This document shows, piece by piece, positions 43,280 through 52,317 of a DNA stretch of 64,000 bases (position 1 is its first letter; each line of letters begins with the position of its first letter). The notes beneath the pieces were generated by a model. The model worked only from the letters and a program-made list of their open reading frames with translations, made no database searches and was not told the origin of the DNA. Origin of the DNA: Clostridium brassicae (GTDB lineage: Bacteria > Bacillota > Clostridia > Clostridiales > Clostridiaceae); the NCBI RefSeq assembly GCF_026738875.1, contig NZ_JAPQFJ010000003.1:62001-126000 (forward strand), given 5' to 3'. A program made the translations under genes and the position numbers.

Positions 43280-44527
43280 ATGAAGCTTGTAACCAAAATA
43301 ATGATAGGAATGATAGCAGGAATCTTAGTAGGATTGGCATTTACTAAAAATCCAATAATAGCTATAACATATATAAAACCTGTGGGAACTTTATTTTTAA
43401 ATCTTATTAAAATGACAATAGTTCCATTGGTGTTTTCTTCATTGATAGTTGGAGCATCTAGTATAGGAGATACTAAAAAACTTGGAAGAATTGGCGGCAA
43501 AACAATGATTTTTTTCTTTGCAACAACAGGTATAGCAATAGTTATAGGATTAGTTCTAGCTAATATTTTAAAACCAGGGGTAGGGTTAGGACTAACCATT
43601 GCTAATAATTCTACACAAGCAGTTAACAAAGCACCATCATTAGGTGAAACACTTCTTAATATCGTTCCATCAAATCCTTTGCTAGGATTGGGAAAAGGAA
43701 ATATGTTACAGATTATTTTCTTTGCATTGGTACTTGGCGTAGGAGCTACTAAGATAGGAGAAAAAGGGCAGCCTTTTTTAAAATTTTTCGATAGTTTGGC
43801 AGAAATAATGTATAAATTAACTGAAATGATAATGGGATTAGCACCTTATGGAGTTTTTGCACTTATCGTACCAGTTATTGCTCAAAATGGACCTGATGTG
43901 TTATTACCACTTATGAAAGTTATATTAGTTGTATACTTAGGATTTATTATACATTCAATTGTTGCATATTCTTTTTCAGTTACTTCTTTTGCAAAAATAT
44001 CTCCATTAAGCTTTTTTAAAGGAGTATCTCCAGCAACGGTACTTGGATTTAGTACTAGTAGTAGTGCAGGAACTCTTCCTTTAACAATTAGGATAGTGAG
44101 AAAAACTTTTGGAGTATCAGATGGAATAGCGAGTTTTGTACTACCATTAGGAACAACAATAAATATGGATGGAACTGCAATATATCAAGGTGTTTGTGCA
44201 ATGTTTATTGCCCAAGCATATGGCATAAATTTAGGAATAGGGCAACAATTAACAATACTTCTTACAGCACTTTTAGCATCAATTGGAACAGCAGGCGTAC
44301 CAGGAGCAGGATTTATGATGCTTATGATGGTTTTATCTTCAGTAGGACTACCATTGGAAGGGGCAGCTTTAATAGCAGGTATTGATAGAATTTTAGATAT
44401 GGGAAGAACTGCTGTTAATGTAACAGGAAATGCTGCTGCATCTATTGTTGTGGCCGCTTCAGAAGGAGAATTAGCTAACCCTAACATTGCTTCACAAGCA
44501 GCAGCTGATCAAGATGTGAATGTGTAA
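43280..44527 (+). CDS. dicarboxylate/amino-acid:cation symporter (DAACS family)
   Basis: 415 residues from ATG 43280 (AGGAGGG upstream; an earlier ATG at 43241 lacks a ribosome site). GltPh-fold hallmarks: HP1 serine motif SSSAGTLPLTI (about 257-267), TM7 NMDGTA (about 295-300) and the HP2-like GTAGVPGAGFMML. Typical substrates are malate, fumarate, aspartate or glutamate. The downstream racemase, fumarase and aspartase favour aspartate or C4-dicarboxylate import. Confidence 0.93.
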   Translation: MKLVTKIMIGMIAGILVGLAFTKNPIIAITYIKPVGTLFLNLIKMTIVPLVFSSLIVGASSIGDTKKLGRIGGKTMIFFFATTGIAIVIGLVLANILKPGVGLGLTIANNSTQAVNKAPSLGETLLNIVPSNPLLGLGKGNMLQIIFFALVLGVGATKIGEKGQPFLKFFDSLAEIMYKLTEMIMGLAPYGVFALIVPVIAQNGPDVLLPLMKVILVVYLGFIIHSIVAYSFSVTSFAKISPLSFFKGVSPATVLGFSTSSSAGTLPLTIRIVRKTFGVSDGIASFVLPLGTTINMDGTAIYQGVCAMFIAQAYGINLGIGQQLTILLTALLASIGTAGVPGAGFMMLMMVLSSVGLPLEGAALIAGIDRILDMGRTAVNVTGNAAASIVVAASEGELANPNIASQAAADQDVNV

Positions 44528-44559
44528 ATAAATTATATTAGTTATAAGGGTGAGGTGAA

Positions 44560-45270
44560 ATGAGTAAAACATTAGGTGTTTTAGGCGGAATGGGACCAGA
44601 AGCTACAGCAGATTTATTCAAAAAGATAGTTAATTATACAGCTGCAGAAAAAGATCAGGAACATATTCATATTATAGTTGAAGATAATGCAAAAATACCT
44701 GATAGAACAAGCTATATACTAGGTAAAGGAGAAAATCCAGTTAATGATTTAATAGAAACAGCTATGAGATTGAAACTAATGGGTGCAGATATAATAGTTA
44801 TGCCCTGTAATACAGCTCATTATTTCTTAGATGAGATTAAAAAAGTTGTAGACGTTTCATTTATAAATATGATTGATGAAGTAGCAAAATATATTTTAAA
44901 TAGATATAAAAATGATGAGGTAGGATTGCTTGCCACTAAAGGAACATATGAAGGAAGAGTATATGAAAAATATTTTCAGAAATATAATATTAATATAGTA
45001 CAGCCTAGTGGAAAGTATAAATCTTTAATATCAGAGTTAATTTATCAGGTTAAAAAAGGAGTGAAATCTTTTAAAACTGATCTAATAAAGGAAATGTTGA
45101 ATGAGTTTAAAGATAAAGGTATTAAAACAATAGTATTGGGTTGTACAGAACTTCCGATATTATTTGATAATCTTCATTTTGATGAACTGAAAGAGTTTAA
45201 TTTTATTTCAAGTACAGATATTTTAGCACGAAGAGCTGTGAAAATGGCAAGTGATAATAAATTAATTTAA
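44560..45270 (+). CDS. aspartate racemase (Asp/Glu/hydantoin racemase family)
   Basis: 236 residues. Two catalytic cysteines: Cys83 in MPCNTAHYF and Cys195 in LGCTELPIL; N-terminal GGMGPEAT substrate loop. It interconverts D- and L-aspartate. In this cluster it would convert D-aspartate (e.g. from cell-wall turnover) to the L-isomer for aspartase. Ribosome site GGGTGAGG, 32 nt after the transporter. Confidence 0.92.
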   Translation: MSKTLGVLGGMGPEATADLFKKIVNYTAAEKDQEHIHIIVEDNAKIPDRTSYILGKGENPVNDLIETAMRLKLMGADIIVMPCNTAHYFLDEIKKVVDVSFINMIDEVAKYILNRYKNDEVGLLATKGTYEGRVYEKYFQKYNINIVQPSGKYKSLISELIYQVKKGVKSFKTDLIKEMLNEFKDKGIKTIVLGCTELPILFDNLHFDELKEFNFISSTDILARRAVKMASDNKLI

Positions 45271-45332
45271 GAAAAACTCATGGAAATGAATTATCTATAG
45301 AAAAATATAGAACATAATTTGAAAGGAGAAAT

Positions 45333-46178
45333 ATGGGGATGAGAGAAATCAATGCTGAACAGATAATATCTGCTGTTAAAACTATAGCAATAAAATCTAA
45401 TTATTTCTTAGGTAATGATGTAATGAAAGCACTAAATGAAAGATATGATAAAGAAGAATCACCTGTTGGAAAAGAAATTTTATCACAAATATTAGAAAAC
45501 GATAAAATAGCTGCTGAAAGAAAAATGCCTATTTGTCAGGACACAGGAGTAGCAGTTGTATTTGTGGAATTAGGTCAGGAAGTACATGTTAATGGGGATA
45601 TTAGTAAAGCAATTCATGAGGGGGTAAGACAAGGATATAATGAGGGATATTTAAGAAAATCCATTGTTGAAAATCCTTTATATAGAAAGAATACTAATGA
45701 TAATACTCCGGCAGTTATTCATATAAAAATTGTGCCAGGAGATAAAATTAAGTTAACTATTGCTCCTAAAGGAGGCGGAAGTGAAAACATGAGCAGAATT
45801 AAGATGTTAAAGCCTTTAGAGGGAGAAGAAGGAGTTAAAAATTTTGTATTACAGACTATAAGTGAAGCAGGAGGAAATCCCTGTCCACCTATTGTAATTG
45901 GTATAGGAATTGGAGGAACCTTTGAAAAAGCGGCTTTGATATCTAAAGAAGCTTTATTAAGACCACTTGATGATTATAATGAAGATCCTAGAATAGCAAA
46001 GTTAGAAGATGAAATTTTAGAATCTGTTAATAAATTAGGAATAGGACCTATGGGCTTAGGAGGTAGAACAACTGCCTTAGGTGTAAAAATAGAAACATAT
46101 CCATGTCATATAGCTTCTTTACCAGTAGCAATTAATATTAATTGTCATGCAGCAAGACATGAAACGATTATAATATAA
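45333..46178 (+). CDS. fumA: class I fumarate hydratase, alpha subunit
   Basis: 281 residues, the N-terminal (TtdA/FumA-alpha) part. Fe-S cysteine candidates are Cys68 in PICQDTG, GGNPCPP, and YPCHIASLP / NINCHAARH near the C-terminus. Hydrates fumarate to malate (tartrate dehydratase is the related alternative). Two-subunit, oxygen-sensitive enzymes are usual in anaerobes. The beta gene starts 14 nt downstream. Start ATG 45333, with a second ATG 6 nt later. Confidence 0.93.
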   Translation: MGMREINAEQIISAVKTIAIKSNYFLGNDVMKALNERYDKEESPVGKEILSQILENDKIAAERKMPICQDTGVAVVFVELGQEVHVNGDISKAIHEGVRQGYNEGYLRKSIVENPLYRKNTNDNTPAVIHIKIVPGDKIKLTIAPKGGGSENMSRIKMLKPLEGEEGVKNFVLQTISEAGGNPCPPIVIGIGIGGTFEKAALISKEALLRPLDDYNEDPRIAKLEDEILESVNKLGIGPMGLGGRTTALGVKIETYPCHIASLPVAININCHAARHETIII

Positions 46179-46192
46179 GAGGAGATGAAAAT

Positions 46193-46747
46193 ATGAGAGT
46201 GGATTTACCATTGGAAGAAGAAACTATAAGAAAACTAAAAGTTGGTGACAATGTAGAGTTTTATGGAACAATTTATACTGCTAGAGATGTAGCTCATTCT
46301 AGACTAGTTGATTTAATAGAAAAAGGCGAAAAATTGCCAATGGAGCTACAAGGACAAGTGATTTTTTATGTTGGTCCAGCCCCAGCTAAGCCAGGAGAAC
46401 CAATAGGCTCAGCAGGTCCAACAACAAGTTATCGTATGGATGGATTTGCCCCAATTTTATTGGATAATGGATTAAAAGGTATGATAGGGAAAGGTCCTAG
46501 AAGTAAAGATGTTAAGGATTCCATAGTAAAAAACAAAGCAGTTTATTGTTCAGCGGTTGGAGGAGCAGGAGCATTAATAGCATCCTCTATAAAGAGTGCA
46601 GAAGTGATAGCTTATCCAGACCTTGGAACGGAGGCTGTGAGAAAATTGAAGGTAGAAGGTTTACCAGCTATTGTTGTAAATGATATGTATGGAAATGATT
46701 TATATGAACAGGGAAGAAAAGAATATGAAATTAAGGCTATGTTTTAA
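46193..46747 (+). CDS. fumB: class I fumarate hydratase, beta subunit
   Basis: 184 residues, the TtdB/C-terminal fumarase half: VGPAPAKPGEPIGSAGPTTS (catalytic loop), GKGPRSKDV, and DLGTEAVRKLKVEGLPAIVV. Forms the active hydratase with the alpha subunit. GGAGATG ribosome site in the 14-nt gap shows co-translation. Links aspartase product fumarate to the malic enzyme substrate. Confidence 0.93.
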   Translation: MRVDLPLEEETIRKLKVGDNVEFYGTIYTARDVAHSRLVDLIEKGEKLPMELQGQVIFYVGPAPAKPGEPIGSAGPTTSYRMDGFAPILLDNGLKGMIGKGPRSKDVKDSIVKNKAVYCSAVGGAGALIASSIKSAEVIAYPDLGTEAVRKLKVEGLPAIVVNDMYGNDLYEQGRKEYEIKAMF

Positions 46748-46776
46748 TAAATTGTTGATTTCGTATAATTTCAAAA

Positions 46777-46882
46777 ACAATTCTAAATTTGGTTTAAGTA
46801 ACATCATTAAAATTTTATAACTCGCATAGCTCAAACAATTAAATTTATTAACGCTCAATTACTTAAACTAAATAAGAATTGT
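46777..46882 (+). repeat. 106-bp element with imperfect terminal inverted repeats
   Basis: ACAATTCTAAATTTGGTTTA and its near complement ending AAGAATTGT form arms of about 24 nt; no coding capacity. The bases just before it and its first 14 bases (from 46743, TTTTAATAAATTGTTGATTT onward) recur at 56968-57021. A TTTTAAAACAGAACC fragment follows at 46971-46985. The fumarase-aspartase gap thus looks like a deposit of small-element remnants. Confidence 0.5.
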
Positions 46883-47038
46883 AACTTTCCATTATAATGA
46901 ACTTAACAATTTAAATCATGTTATTAGGAACGCTAAAGGAAATTTTAAGAGAGTGTAAAAAACAACACTATTTTAAAACAGAACCTAAATAAAAAAATTG
47001 ATTATTAATTTGAAAATATAAATTAAGGGGGAATCAAA

Positions 47039-48469
47039 ATGCTATTTAGAATAGAAAGCGATTCAATAGGAGAAAAACAAGTACCAAAATCTGCTTATTA
47101 TGGAGTTCAAACATTAAGAGCTGCAGAAAATTTTAAAATTACAGGTTTAACTATACATCCTCAATTTATAATAGCATTGGCAGAAGTAAAAAAAGCAGCA
47201 GCAATAACTAATATGAGTGTTGGACTTTTAGAAAAAAGAATAGGAAATGCTATTATTGATGCTTGTAATGAAATAATAGAAGGAAAATTACATGAACATT
47301 TTATTACTGATCCAATCCAAGGTGGAGCTGGAACTTCCATGAACATGAACGCTAACGAGGTTATCGCTAATAGAGCTATAGAAATTTTAGGTGGAGAAAA
47401 AGGTGATTATAGCATAGTACACCCAAACGATCATGTGAATATGGGACAGTCTACTAATGATGTTATTCCAACCAGCGGTAAAATAACATCAGCAAAACTT
47501 TTAAATGCTTTACTTGAAAAATTAGTACAATTATATCAGGTTTTGAAAAAGAAATCTGAAGAATTTGATTATGTTATAAAAATGGGAAGAACTCAAATGC
47601 AAGATGCTGTTCCAATCAGATTAGGACAGGAATTTAATGCTTATTCAAAGGCTATTAAAAGAGATATAAATCGTATTAAAGCTACATCCCAAAATTTATT
47701 AAGTGTAAATATGGGGGGAACAGCTATAGGAACTGGAATTAATGCTGACGATAGATATGTTAAAAATATTGCTCTTGAATTAAGAAAAGTTACTGGACTA
47801 CAAATAACTCAAGCAGAAGATCTTATAGATGGAACTCAGAACTTAGATTGCTATGTGGAGGTTTCTTCTACACTCAAAACTTGTGCTGTTAATTTATCAA
47901 AAATGGCAAATGATTTTAGATTACTATCTTCTGGTCCAAGATGCGGTTTTGGTGAAATTAATCTTCCAGCAAAACAAAATGGATCATCAATAATGCCTGG
48001 AAAGGTTAATCCTGTTATACCAGAAGTAGTTAGTCAAGTTGCATTTAATGTTATAGGAAATGATGTGACAATAACTATGGCTGCTGAAGCAGGTCAGTTA
48101 GAATTAAATGCATTTGAACCAGTATTATTCTATAAATTATTCCAATCTATAGATACCATTAAAAATGGTGTTGATACTTTTATTAACAATTGTATTAAAG
48201 ATATAACTGCTAACGATAAACGATGCAAAGAGTTAGTTTATAATAGTGTTGGAATAATTACTGCTATCTGTCCACATGTTGGATACAAGAAAGCTGCTGA
48301 AATTGCTAAAAAAGCTATTAAAACAAATAGAGCAGTAACAGAAATTGCATTAGAAGAGGGTGTGTTAACTAAAGAAGAGCTTGACACAATACTTGATGTA
48401 TATAATATGACCATTCCAGGAATATCAGGAGAAGAATTAATAAAAAATAAACTCTTAAAATTAGCTTAA
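47039..48469 (+). CDS. aspA: aspartate ammonia-lyase
   Basis: 476 residues of the aspartase/fumarase II superfamily. The lyase signature GSSIMPGKVNP (about 317-327), GQSTNDVIPT, and KMGRTQMQDAVP are intact. The N-terminus FRIESDSIGEKQVPKSAYYG is of aspartase rather than FumC type. Deaminates L-aspartate to fumarate and ammonia, feeding the class I fumarase and malic enzyme. GGGGG ribosome site, strong terminator at 48486. Confidence 0.95.
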   Translation: MLFRIESDSIGEKQVPKSAYYGVQTLRAAENFKITGLTIHPQFIIALAEVKKAAAITNMSVGLLEKRIGNAIIDACNEIIEGKLHEHFITDPIQGGAGTSMNMNANEVIANRAIEILGGEKGDYSIVHPNDHVNMGQSTNDVIPTSGKITSAKLLNALLEKLVQLYQVLKKKSEEFDYVIKMGRTQMQDAVPIRLGQEFNAYSKAIKRDINRIKATSQNLLSVNMGGTAIGTGINADDRYVKNIALELRKVTGLQITQAEDLIDGTQNLDCYVEVSSTLKTCAVNLSKMANDFRLLSSGPRCGFGEINLPAKQNGSSIMPGKVNPVIPEVVSQVAFNVIGNDVTITMAAEAGQLELNAFEPVLFYKLFQSIDTIKNGVDTFINNCIKDITANDKRCKELVYNSVGIITAICPHVGYKKAAEIAKKAIKTNRAVTEIALEEGVLTKEELDTILDVYNMTIPGISGEELIKNKLLKLA

Positions 48470-48485
48470 TTGTTATATATTAAAA

Positions 48486-48537
48486 TAAAAAAGTTAATCT
48501 GTAATGATATATTGATTATTACAGATTAACTTTTATT
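48486..48537 (+). terminator. terminator after aspA
   Basis: AAAAGTTAATCTGTAAT / ATTACAGATTAACTTTT, perfect, followed by ATTTGTC. Confidence 0.92.
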
Positions 48538-48646
48538 TGTCTTTGATGGGTTTATGTTGTATTTATAATATACTATAAACGTGGAAAAATGCTAATAAAT
48601 TTTTCAATAAGATCTCCATGCTAAATCTCTGAAAATATAGCATGTT

Positions 48647-48675
48647 TTGACAAAAAAATAATGTAATAATATAAT
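48647..48675 (+). promoter_or_regulatory. sigma-A promoter of the sigma-54 activator gene
   Basis: TTGACA (48647-48652), 17 bp, TATAAT (48670-48675), a full consensus match, 62 bp before the start codon. Confidence 0.85.
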
Positions 48676-48736
48676 TAAATAAATATATATGCTAATCAGT
48701 ATACAACATAAGGTTTGACTAGGAGGGTATAGTATA

Positions 48737-50491
48737 ATGTCTTTAAAAGATATAAGTACATCTGTACAAGAAGTAGCAGAGGCTATAGCTGCAGTATTAC
48801 ATGTAGATGTTACTATTGTTGATAAAAATTTAATTAGAATAGCTGCTACTGGTAAATATAAAAATTGTATAGGTGAAAAGATACCTAAAAAATGTTTGTT
48901 TGAATTTGTACTAAATGAAAAAAAACCTAAATATTCAGATAAATTTTATTCTAATTATATTTGCGAAAAGTGTTCTGCAAAAGATACTTGTACAGAGTTT
49001 TCTACTATAGGATATCCAATACTAAAATATGATGAAGTAATAGGAATTATAGGAATAAATTCCTTTAAAGAGGAACAAGAGAATATAATTAGAAAAAATT
49101 ATGATTCTTTAGTGATTTTCCTTGAAAAACTTAGTGAGGTTTTACTTGGGAATATGATTTATAGTGAAACTATAAATCAGCTAAAAATTCAAACAAAAGA
49201 GACTAATCAAATAATAGATGGTTTAAGTTATGGAATTTTATGTGTTGATAGTAAAGGAATGATAAAATATATAAATAAAAAAGCCAAAAAGATTTTTAAT
49301 ACTATTAAAGAAAATGTGATTAATCATTCGGTAAAAGAATTTATACCTAATGTGAATTTAGAATTAACTGGAGTTAAATATAATGCTGAGAAAATTAATT
49401 CAGATGGCAAAAAAATTGCATTAACAATTAAGAATAACCCTGTTATCTTTCAAGGTAAAAAAGTTAGTAGTATAATAGAAATTAATAAGACTAGTGATGA
49501 AGTCCGTGATGCATATAAGCTTATTGAAGGAGAAAAAATAGTAAAATTTGAAGATATAATAGGGGAAAGTAAAAGCATAAAGGATGTAAAACGTATTTCA
49601 AAGAATATAGCTAAAAGTAACTCTACTATCATTTTAAGGGGCGAAAGTGGAACAGGAAAGGAAATTTTTGCAAGAGCAATACATTATGAAAGTGATAGAT
49701 GTAGCGCACCATTTATTGCAATAAATTGTGCGTCAATTCCAGACAATCTTCTTGAAAGTGAACTATTTGGCTATGAGGGTGGAGCATTTTCTGGTGCTCG
49801 ACGAGAAGGACAAATGGGAAAATTTGAACTAGCAAATGGTGGTACTCTATTTTTAGATGAAATTGGAGATATGCCACTTCACCTTCAACCTAAAATCTTG
49901 AGGGTTCTTCAAGAACAGAGATTTAGAAGAATTGGTGGAAAAAAAGAAATCAATGTAAATGTTAGGATTATAGCTGCAACTAATAGAAATCTTGAAGATA
50001 TGGTTAAGAATGAACAGTTTAGAGAAGATTTATATTATAGATTGAATGTAATACCTATTTTTTTACCAAACTTAAAAGAAAGAGAACAAGATGTTCTTTT
50101 GTTAAGCGAATATTTACTTGAAAAATTTTGTAACAGACTTGAAAAAGAAAATAAGATATTTTCTAATGAGCTTAAAGATATATTTATTAAATATAGTTGG
50201 CCAGGAAATATAAGAGAACTTGAAAATGTTATAGAATACTTGGTTAATATAACTGAAGAAAAAATAATAATACCCCAAAACTTGCCTATTACAATGCAGC
50301 AAAAGATTTATGGAGGTAAAGTACAAAGTAAATTAAGTCTTAAAAGCAGAATGGAAAAATACGAAACAAATATATTAATGCATATGATTAATAAATATGG
50401 AAATGATGCTAAAGGTAAGAATAAGATAGTAGAAGAATTAGGAATAGAACTTTCTACGTTATATAGAAAACTAAAAAAATATAATTTATAA
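48737..50491 (+). CDS. sigma-54-dependent activator, CdsR-like
   Basis: 584 residues. N-terminal sensor (about 1-135) with Cys44, Cys53 and a CEKCSAKDTC cluster (Cys76, 79, 85), a PAS domain (about 155-255), an AAA+ domain with Walker A GESGTGKE (302-309), a loop GAFSGA (349-354; the usual GAFTGA with Ser for Thr), Walker B LFLDEIGD (371-378), and a Fis-type HTH at the C-terminus. It resembles the Clostridioides difficile CdsR regulator of cysteine desulfidase. The downstream pair of -24/-12 promoters and a CyuA gene support cysteine-responsive control. Confidence 0.9.
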   Translation: MSLKDISTSVQEVAEAIAAVLHVDVTIVDKNLIRIAATGKYKNCIGEKIPKKCLFEFVLNEKKPKYSDKFYSNYICEKCSAKDTCTEFSTIGYPILKYDEVIGIIGINSFKEEQENIIRKNYDSLVIFLEKLSEVLLGNMIYSETINQLKIQTKETNQIIDGLSYGILCVDSKGMIKYINKKAKKIFNTIKENVINHSVKEFIPNVNLELTGVKYNAEKINSDGKKIALTIKNNPVIFQGKKVSSIIEINKTSDEVRDAYKLIEGEKIVKFEDIIGESKSIKDVKRISKNIAKSNSTIILRGESGTGKEIFARAIHYESDRCSAPFIAINCASIPDNLLESELFGYEGGAFSGARREGQMGKFELANGGTLFLDEIGDMPLHLQPKILRVLQEQRFRRIGGKKEINVNVRIIAATNRNLEDMVKNEQFREDLYYRLNVIPIFLPNLKEREQDVLLLSEYLLEKFCNRLEKENKIFSNELKDIFIKYSWPGNIRELENVIEYLVNITEEKIIIPQNLPITMQQKIYGGKVQSKLSLKSRMEKYETNILMHMINKYGNDAKGKNKIVEELGIELSTLYRKLKKYNL

Positions 50492-50493
50492 AA

Positions 50494-50542
50494 TAAAAAC
50501 CTCATTTGCAAATAAAAGAAATTATTGTAAATGTGGTTTTTA
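50494..50542 (+). terminator. terminator after the activator gene
   Basis: AAAAACCTCATTTGCAA / TTGTAAATGTGGTTTTT, two mismatches, T-rich end. It is the paralogue of 52318-52366. Confidence 0.88.
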
Positions 50543-50592
50543 TTTATGCAATTTCCTCAGTTGTGTAGATAATTTGAAAAAAATGTAAAGTA

Positions 50593-50620
50593 TTTGCAAA
50601 AATGAGAAATCGTTTGCAAA
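50593..50620 (+). promoter_or_regulatory. upstream activator sites (copy 1)
   Basis: Two TTTGCAAA palindromes (50593-50600 and 50613-50620) 20 bp apart, about two helical turns, 140 bp before the -24/-12 promoter. The same pair with the same spacing occurs at 52417-52444. Probable binding sites of the sigma-54 activator. Confidence 0.65.
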
Positions 50621-50761
50621 AATGCAAAAAACAAGTAAGATCAGTATATAGCTGAGTTAATTTGATGCTTTAGTATTATAAAAATTAATTATTTTTGATT
50701 ATTTTCAAAAATAAAGATAAATAAAACTGTGAAAATGGTGGTACTTCTATATCCACAATTA

Positions 50762-50778
50762 TGGTATGGATTTTGCTT
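50762..50778 (+). promoter_or_regulatory. sigma-54 promoter of the transporter gene
   Basis: TGGTATGGATTTTGCTT: GG and GC separated by exactly 10 bp, as required for -24/-12 recognition. Identical to the element at 52586-52602. Confidence 0.8.
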
Positions 50779-50879
50779 CAAATATAAAAGTACTTAATAT
50801 AAACGTTTACTAGTAAACATCAAAAAATTTTTAAACTTTCAGTTAAAAATAACAAATTAATAAAGAAGGAAGTGTGAAT

Positions 50880-52088
50880 ATGAAAAAGAAGCATGATATG
50901 GGATTAATAATCAAAATGCTTATAGGTATAGCTATAGGTGTAGGAGCAGGACTTATTATTAATGAAAAAGCTATGATGGTAATATTAACAATTAAAGAAA
51001 TTTTAGGATCTATAATTTTCTTTACTGTACCATTAGTTATATTTGGATTTATAACACCAGCAATAACAAGCCTTAAAAATAATGCAAGTAAGATGCTTGG
51101 AGCTATGGCACTTATGTGCTATTTATCAGCAGTTGGGGCAGCTACAATGTCAGCCATTGCAGGATATATTATAATACCTCATTTTAATATTGCTAGTGAA
51201 GCAGCAAAACTTCAAAAATTACCAAAGGTTATTTTCCAATTAAAAATTGATCCTGTTATGCCTGTTATGACAGCACTAGTTCTAGCTATATTTGTAGGTG
51301 TATCAGTAATATGGACAAAGGCAGAAGTTATGGATAAGCTTTTAAATGAACTACAAAAAATGGTGCTTGCTATTATCACTAGAATAGTAGTCCCTATTTT
51401 ACCCATTTTTATATCGGCTACATTTAGTGAATTAGCATATACTGGAAGTTTAACTAAACAACTACCTGTATTTTTAAAAGTTATAATTATAGTGCTTATA
51501 GGACATTTTATATGGCTTACAATATTGTATTCACTTGCAGGGGCAATTTCAAAACAAAATCCTTTAGAAGTAGTAAAACATTATTTGCCAGCATATTTGA
51601 CAGCAGTAGGAACAATGTCAAGTGCAGCAGCATTACCTGTTTCATTAAAATGTGCTCATAAATCAAAGGTATTAATACCAGAAGTAGTTGATTTTGCTAT
51701 TCCTCTTGGAGCAACTACTCACCTCTGTGGATCTGTTTTAACAGAAACATTTTTCTGTTTTACAATATCAAAAATACTTTATGGTACATTACCTCCAGTA
51801 GGTACAGTTGTGTTGTTTATAATTTTATTTGGTATATTTGCTATAGGAGCACCTGGTGTTCCGGGGGGAACAGTTATGGCATCTTTAGCAATTGTTACAG
51901 GAGTTTTGGGATTTGATGCATCAGGAGTAGGATTACTAATGGCAATATTTGCACTTCAAGATAGTTTTGGAACAGCATGTAATATTACAGGAGATGGAGC
52001 TTTAGCTTTAATGCTTAGAGGAATATTCTATGATAAAGATGGAAAGCTTAAATCAAATAAAAATAAAGTTGAACAAGCTAGCATTTAA
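50880..52088 (+). CDS. DAACS-family transporter, probable cysteine/cystine or related amino acid
   Basis: 402 residues from ATG 50880 (AGAAGGA; a GTG 6 nt earlier is too close to the ribosome site). GltPh-like fold with SSAAALPVSLKCA in place of the serine-rich HP1 motif, GATTHLCGSVL in TM7 and GAPGVPGGTVMASLAIV in HP2, so it is a distant branch from the malate-type carrier at 43280. It shares promoter and activator sites with the cysteine desulfidase gene downstream, so uptake of cysteine, cystine or serine is inferred. Confidence 0.82.
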   Translation: MKKKHDMGLIIKMLIGIAIGVGAGLIINEKAMMVILTIKEILGSIIFFTVPLVIFGFITPAITSLKNNASKMLGAMALMCYLSAVGAATMSAIAGYIIIPHFNIASEAAKLQKLPKVIFQLKIDPVMPVMTALVLAIFVGVSVIWTKAEVMDKLLNELQKMVLAIITRIVVPILPIFISATFSELAYTGSLTKQLPVFLKVIIIVLIGHFIWLTILYSLAGAISKQNPLEVVKHYLPAYLTAVGTMSSAAALPVSLKCAHKSKVLIPEVVDFAIPLGATTHLCGSVLTETFFCFTISKILYGTLPPVGTVVLFIILFGIFAIGAPGVPGGTVMASLAIVTGVLGFDASGVGLLMAIFALQDSFGTACNITGDGALALMLRGIFYDKDGKLKSNKNKVEQASI

Positions 52089-52091
52089 TTT

Positions 52092-52317
52092 ATAAACAGG
52101 ATTCTTAGGAGTTTTACTCCCCTAGAAGCCGTTATCCAGGGTTGTGACATTCTTTGCTACTATTTTAAAGAAAATAGGAGTACTAGAATGACTAGACATC
52201 GGATAAACAGGATTCTTAGGAGTTTTACTCCTCTAGAAGCCGTTATCCAGGGTCGTGACATTCTTTGCTACTATTTTAAAGAAAATAGGATACTAGAATG
52301 ACTAGACATCGGATAAA
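52092..52317 (-). mobile_element. two tandem structured repeats in reverse orientation
   Basis: Read on the minus strand the units begin TTTATCCGATGTCTAG and end AAGAATCCTG, 110 and 111 bp long, with TTTAT at every junction. The 5' hairpin is CTATTTT-CTTT-AAAATAG where the 16.9-kb units have CCGCT-CCTTT-AGCG, so pairing is kept while sequence changes. Inserted 3 bp after the transporter stop and just before its terminator. The paralogous junction at 50486-50500 lacks it. Confidence 0.75.

Noticed and set aside
47039-48469. Class II fumarase (FumC)
   Set aside because: The shared lyase signature does not discriminate, but the N-terminus and overall sequence are aspartase-like and a class I fumarase is already encoded next to it.
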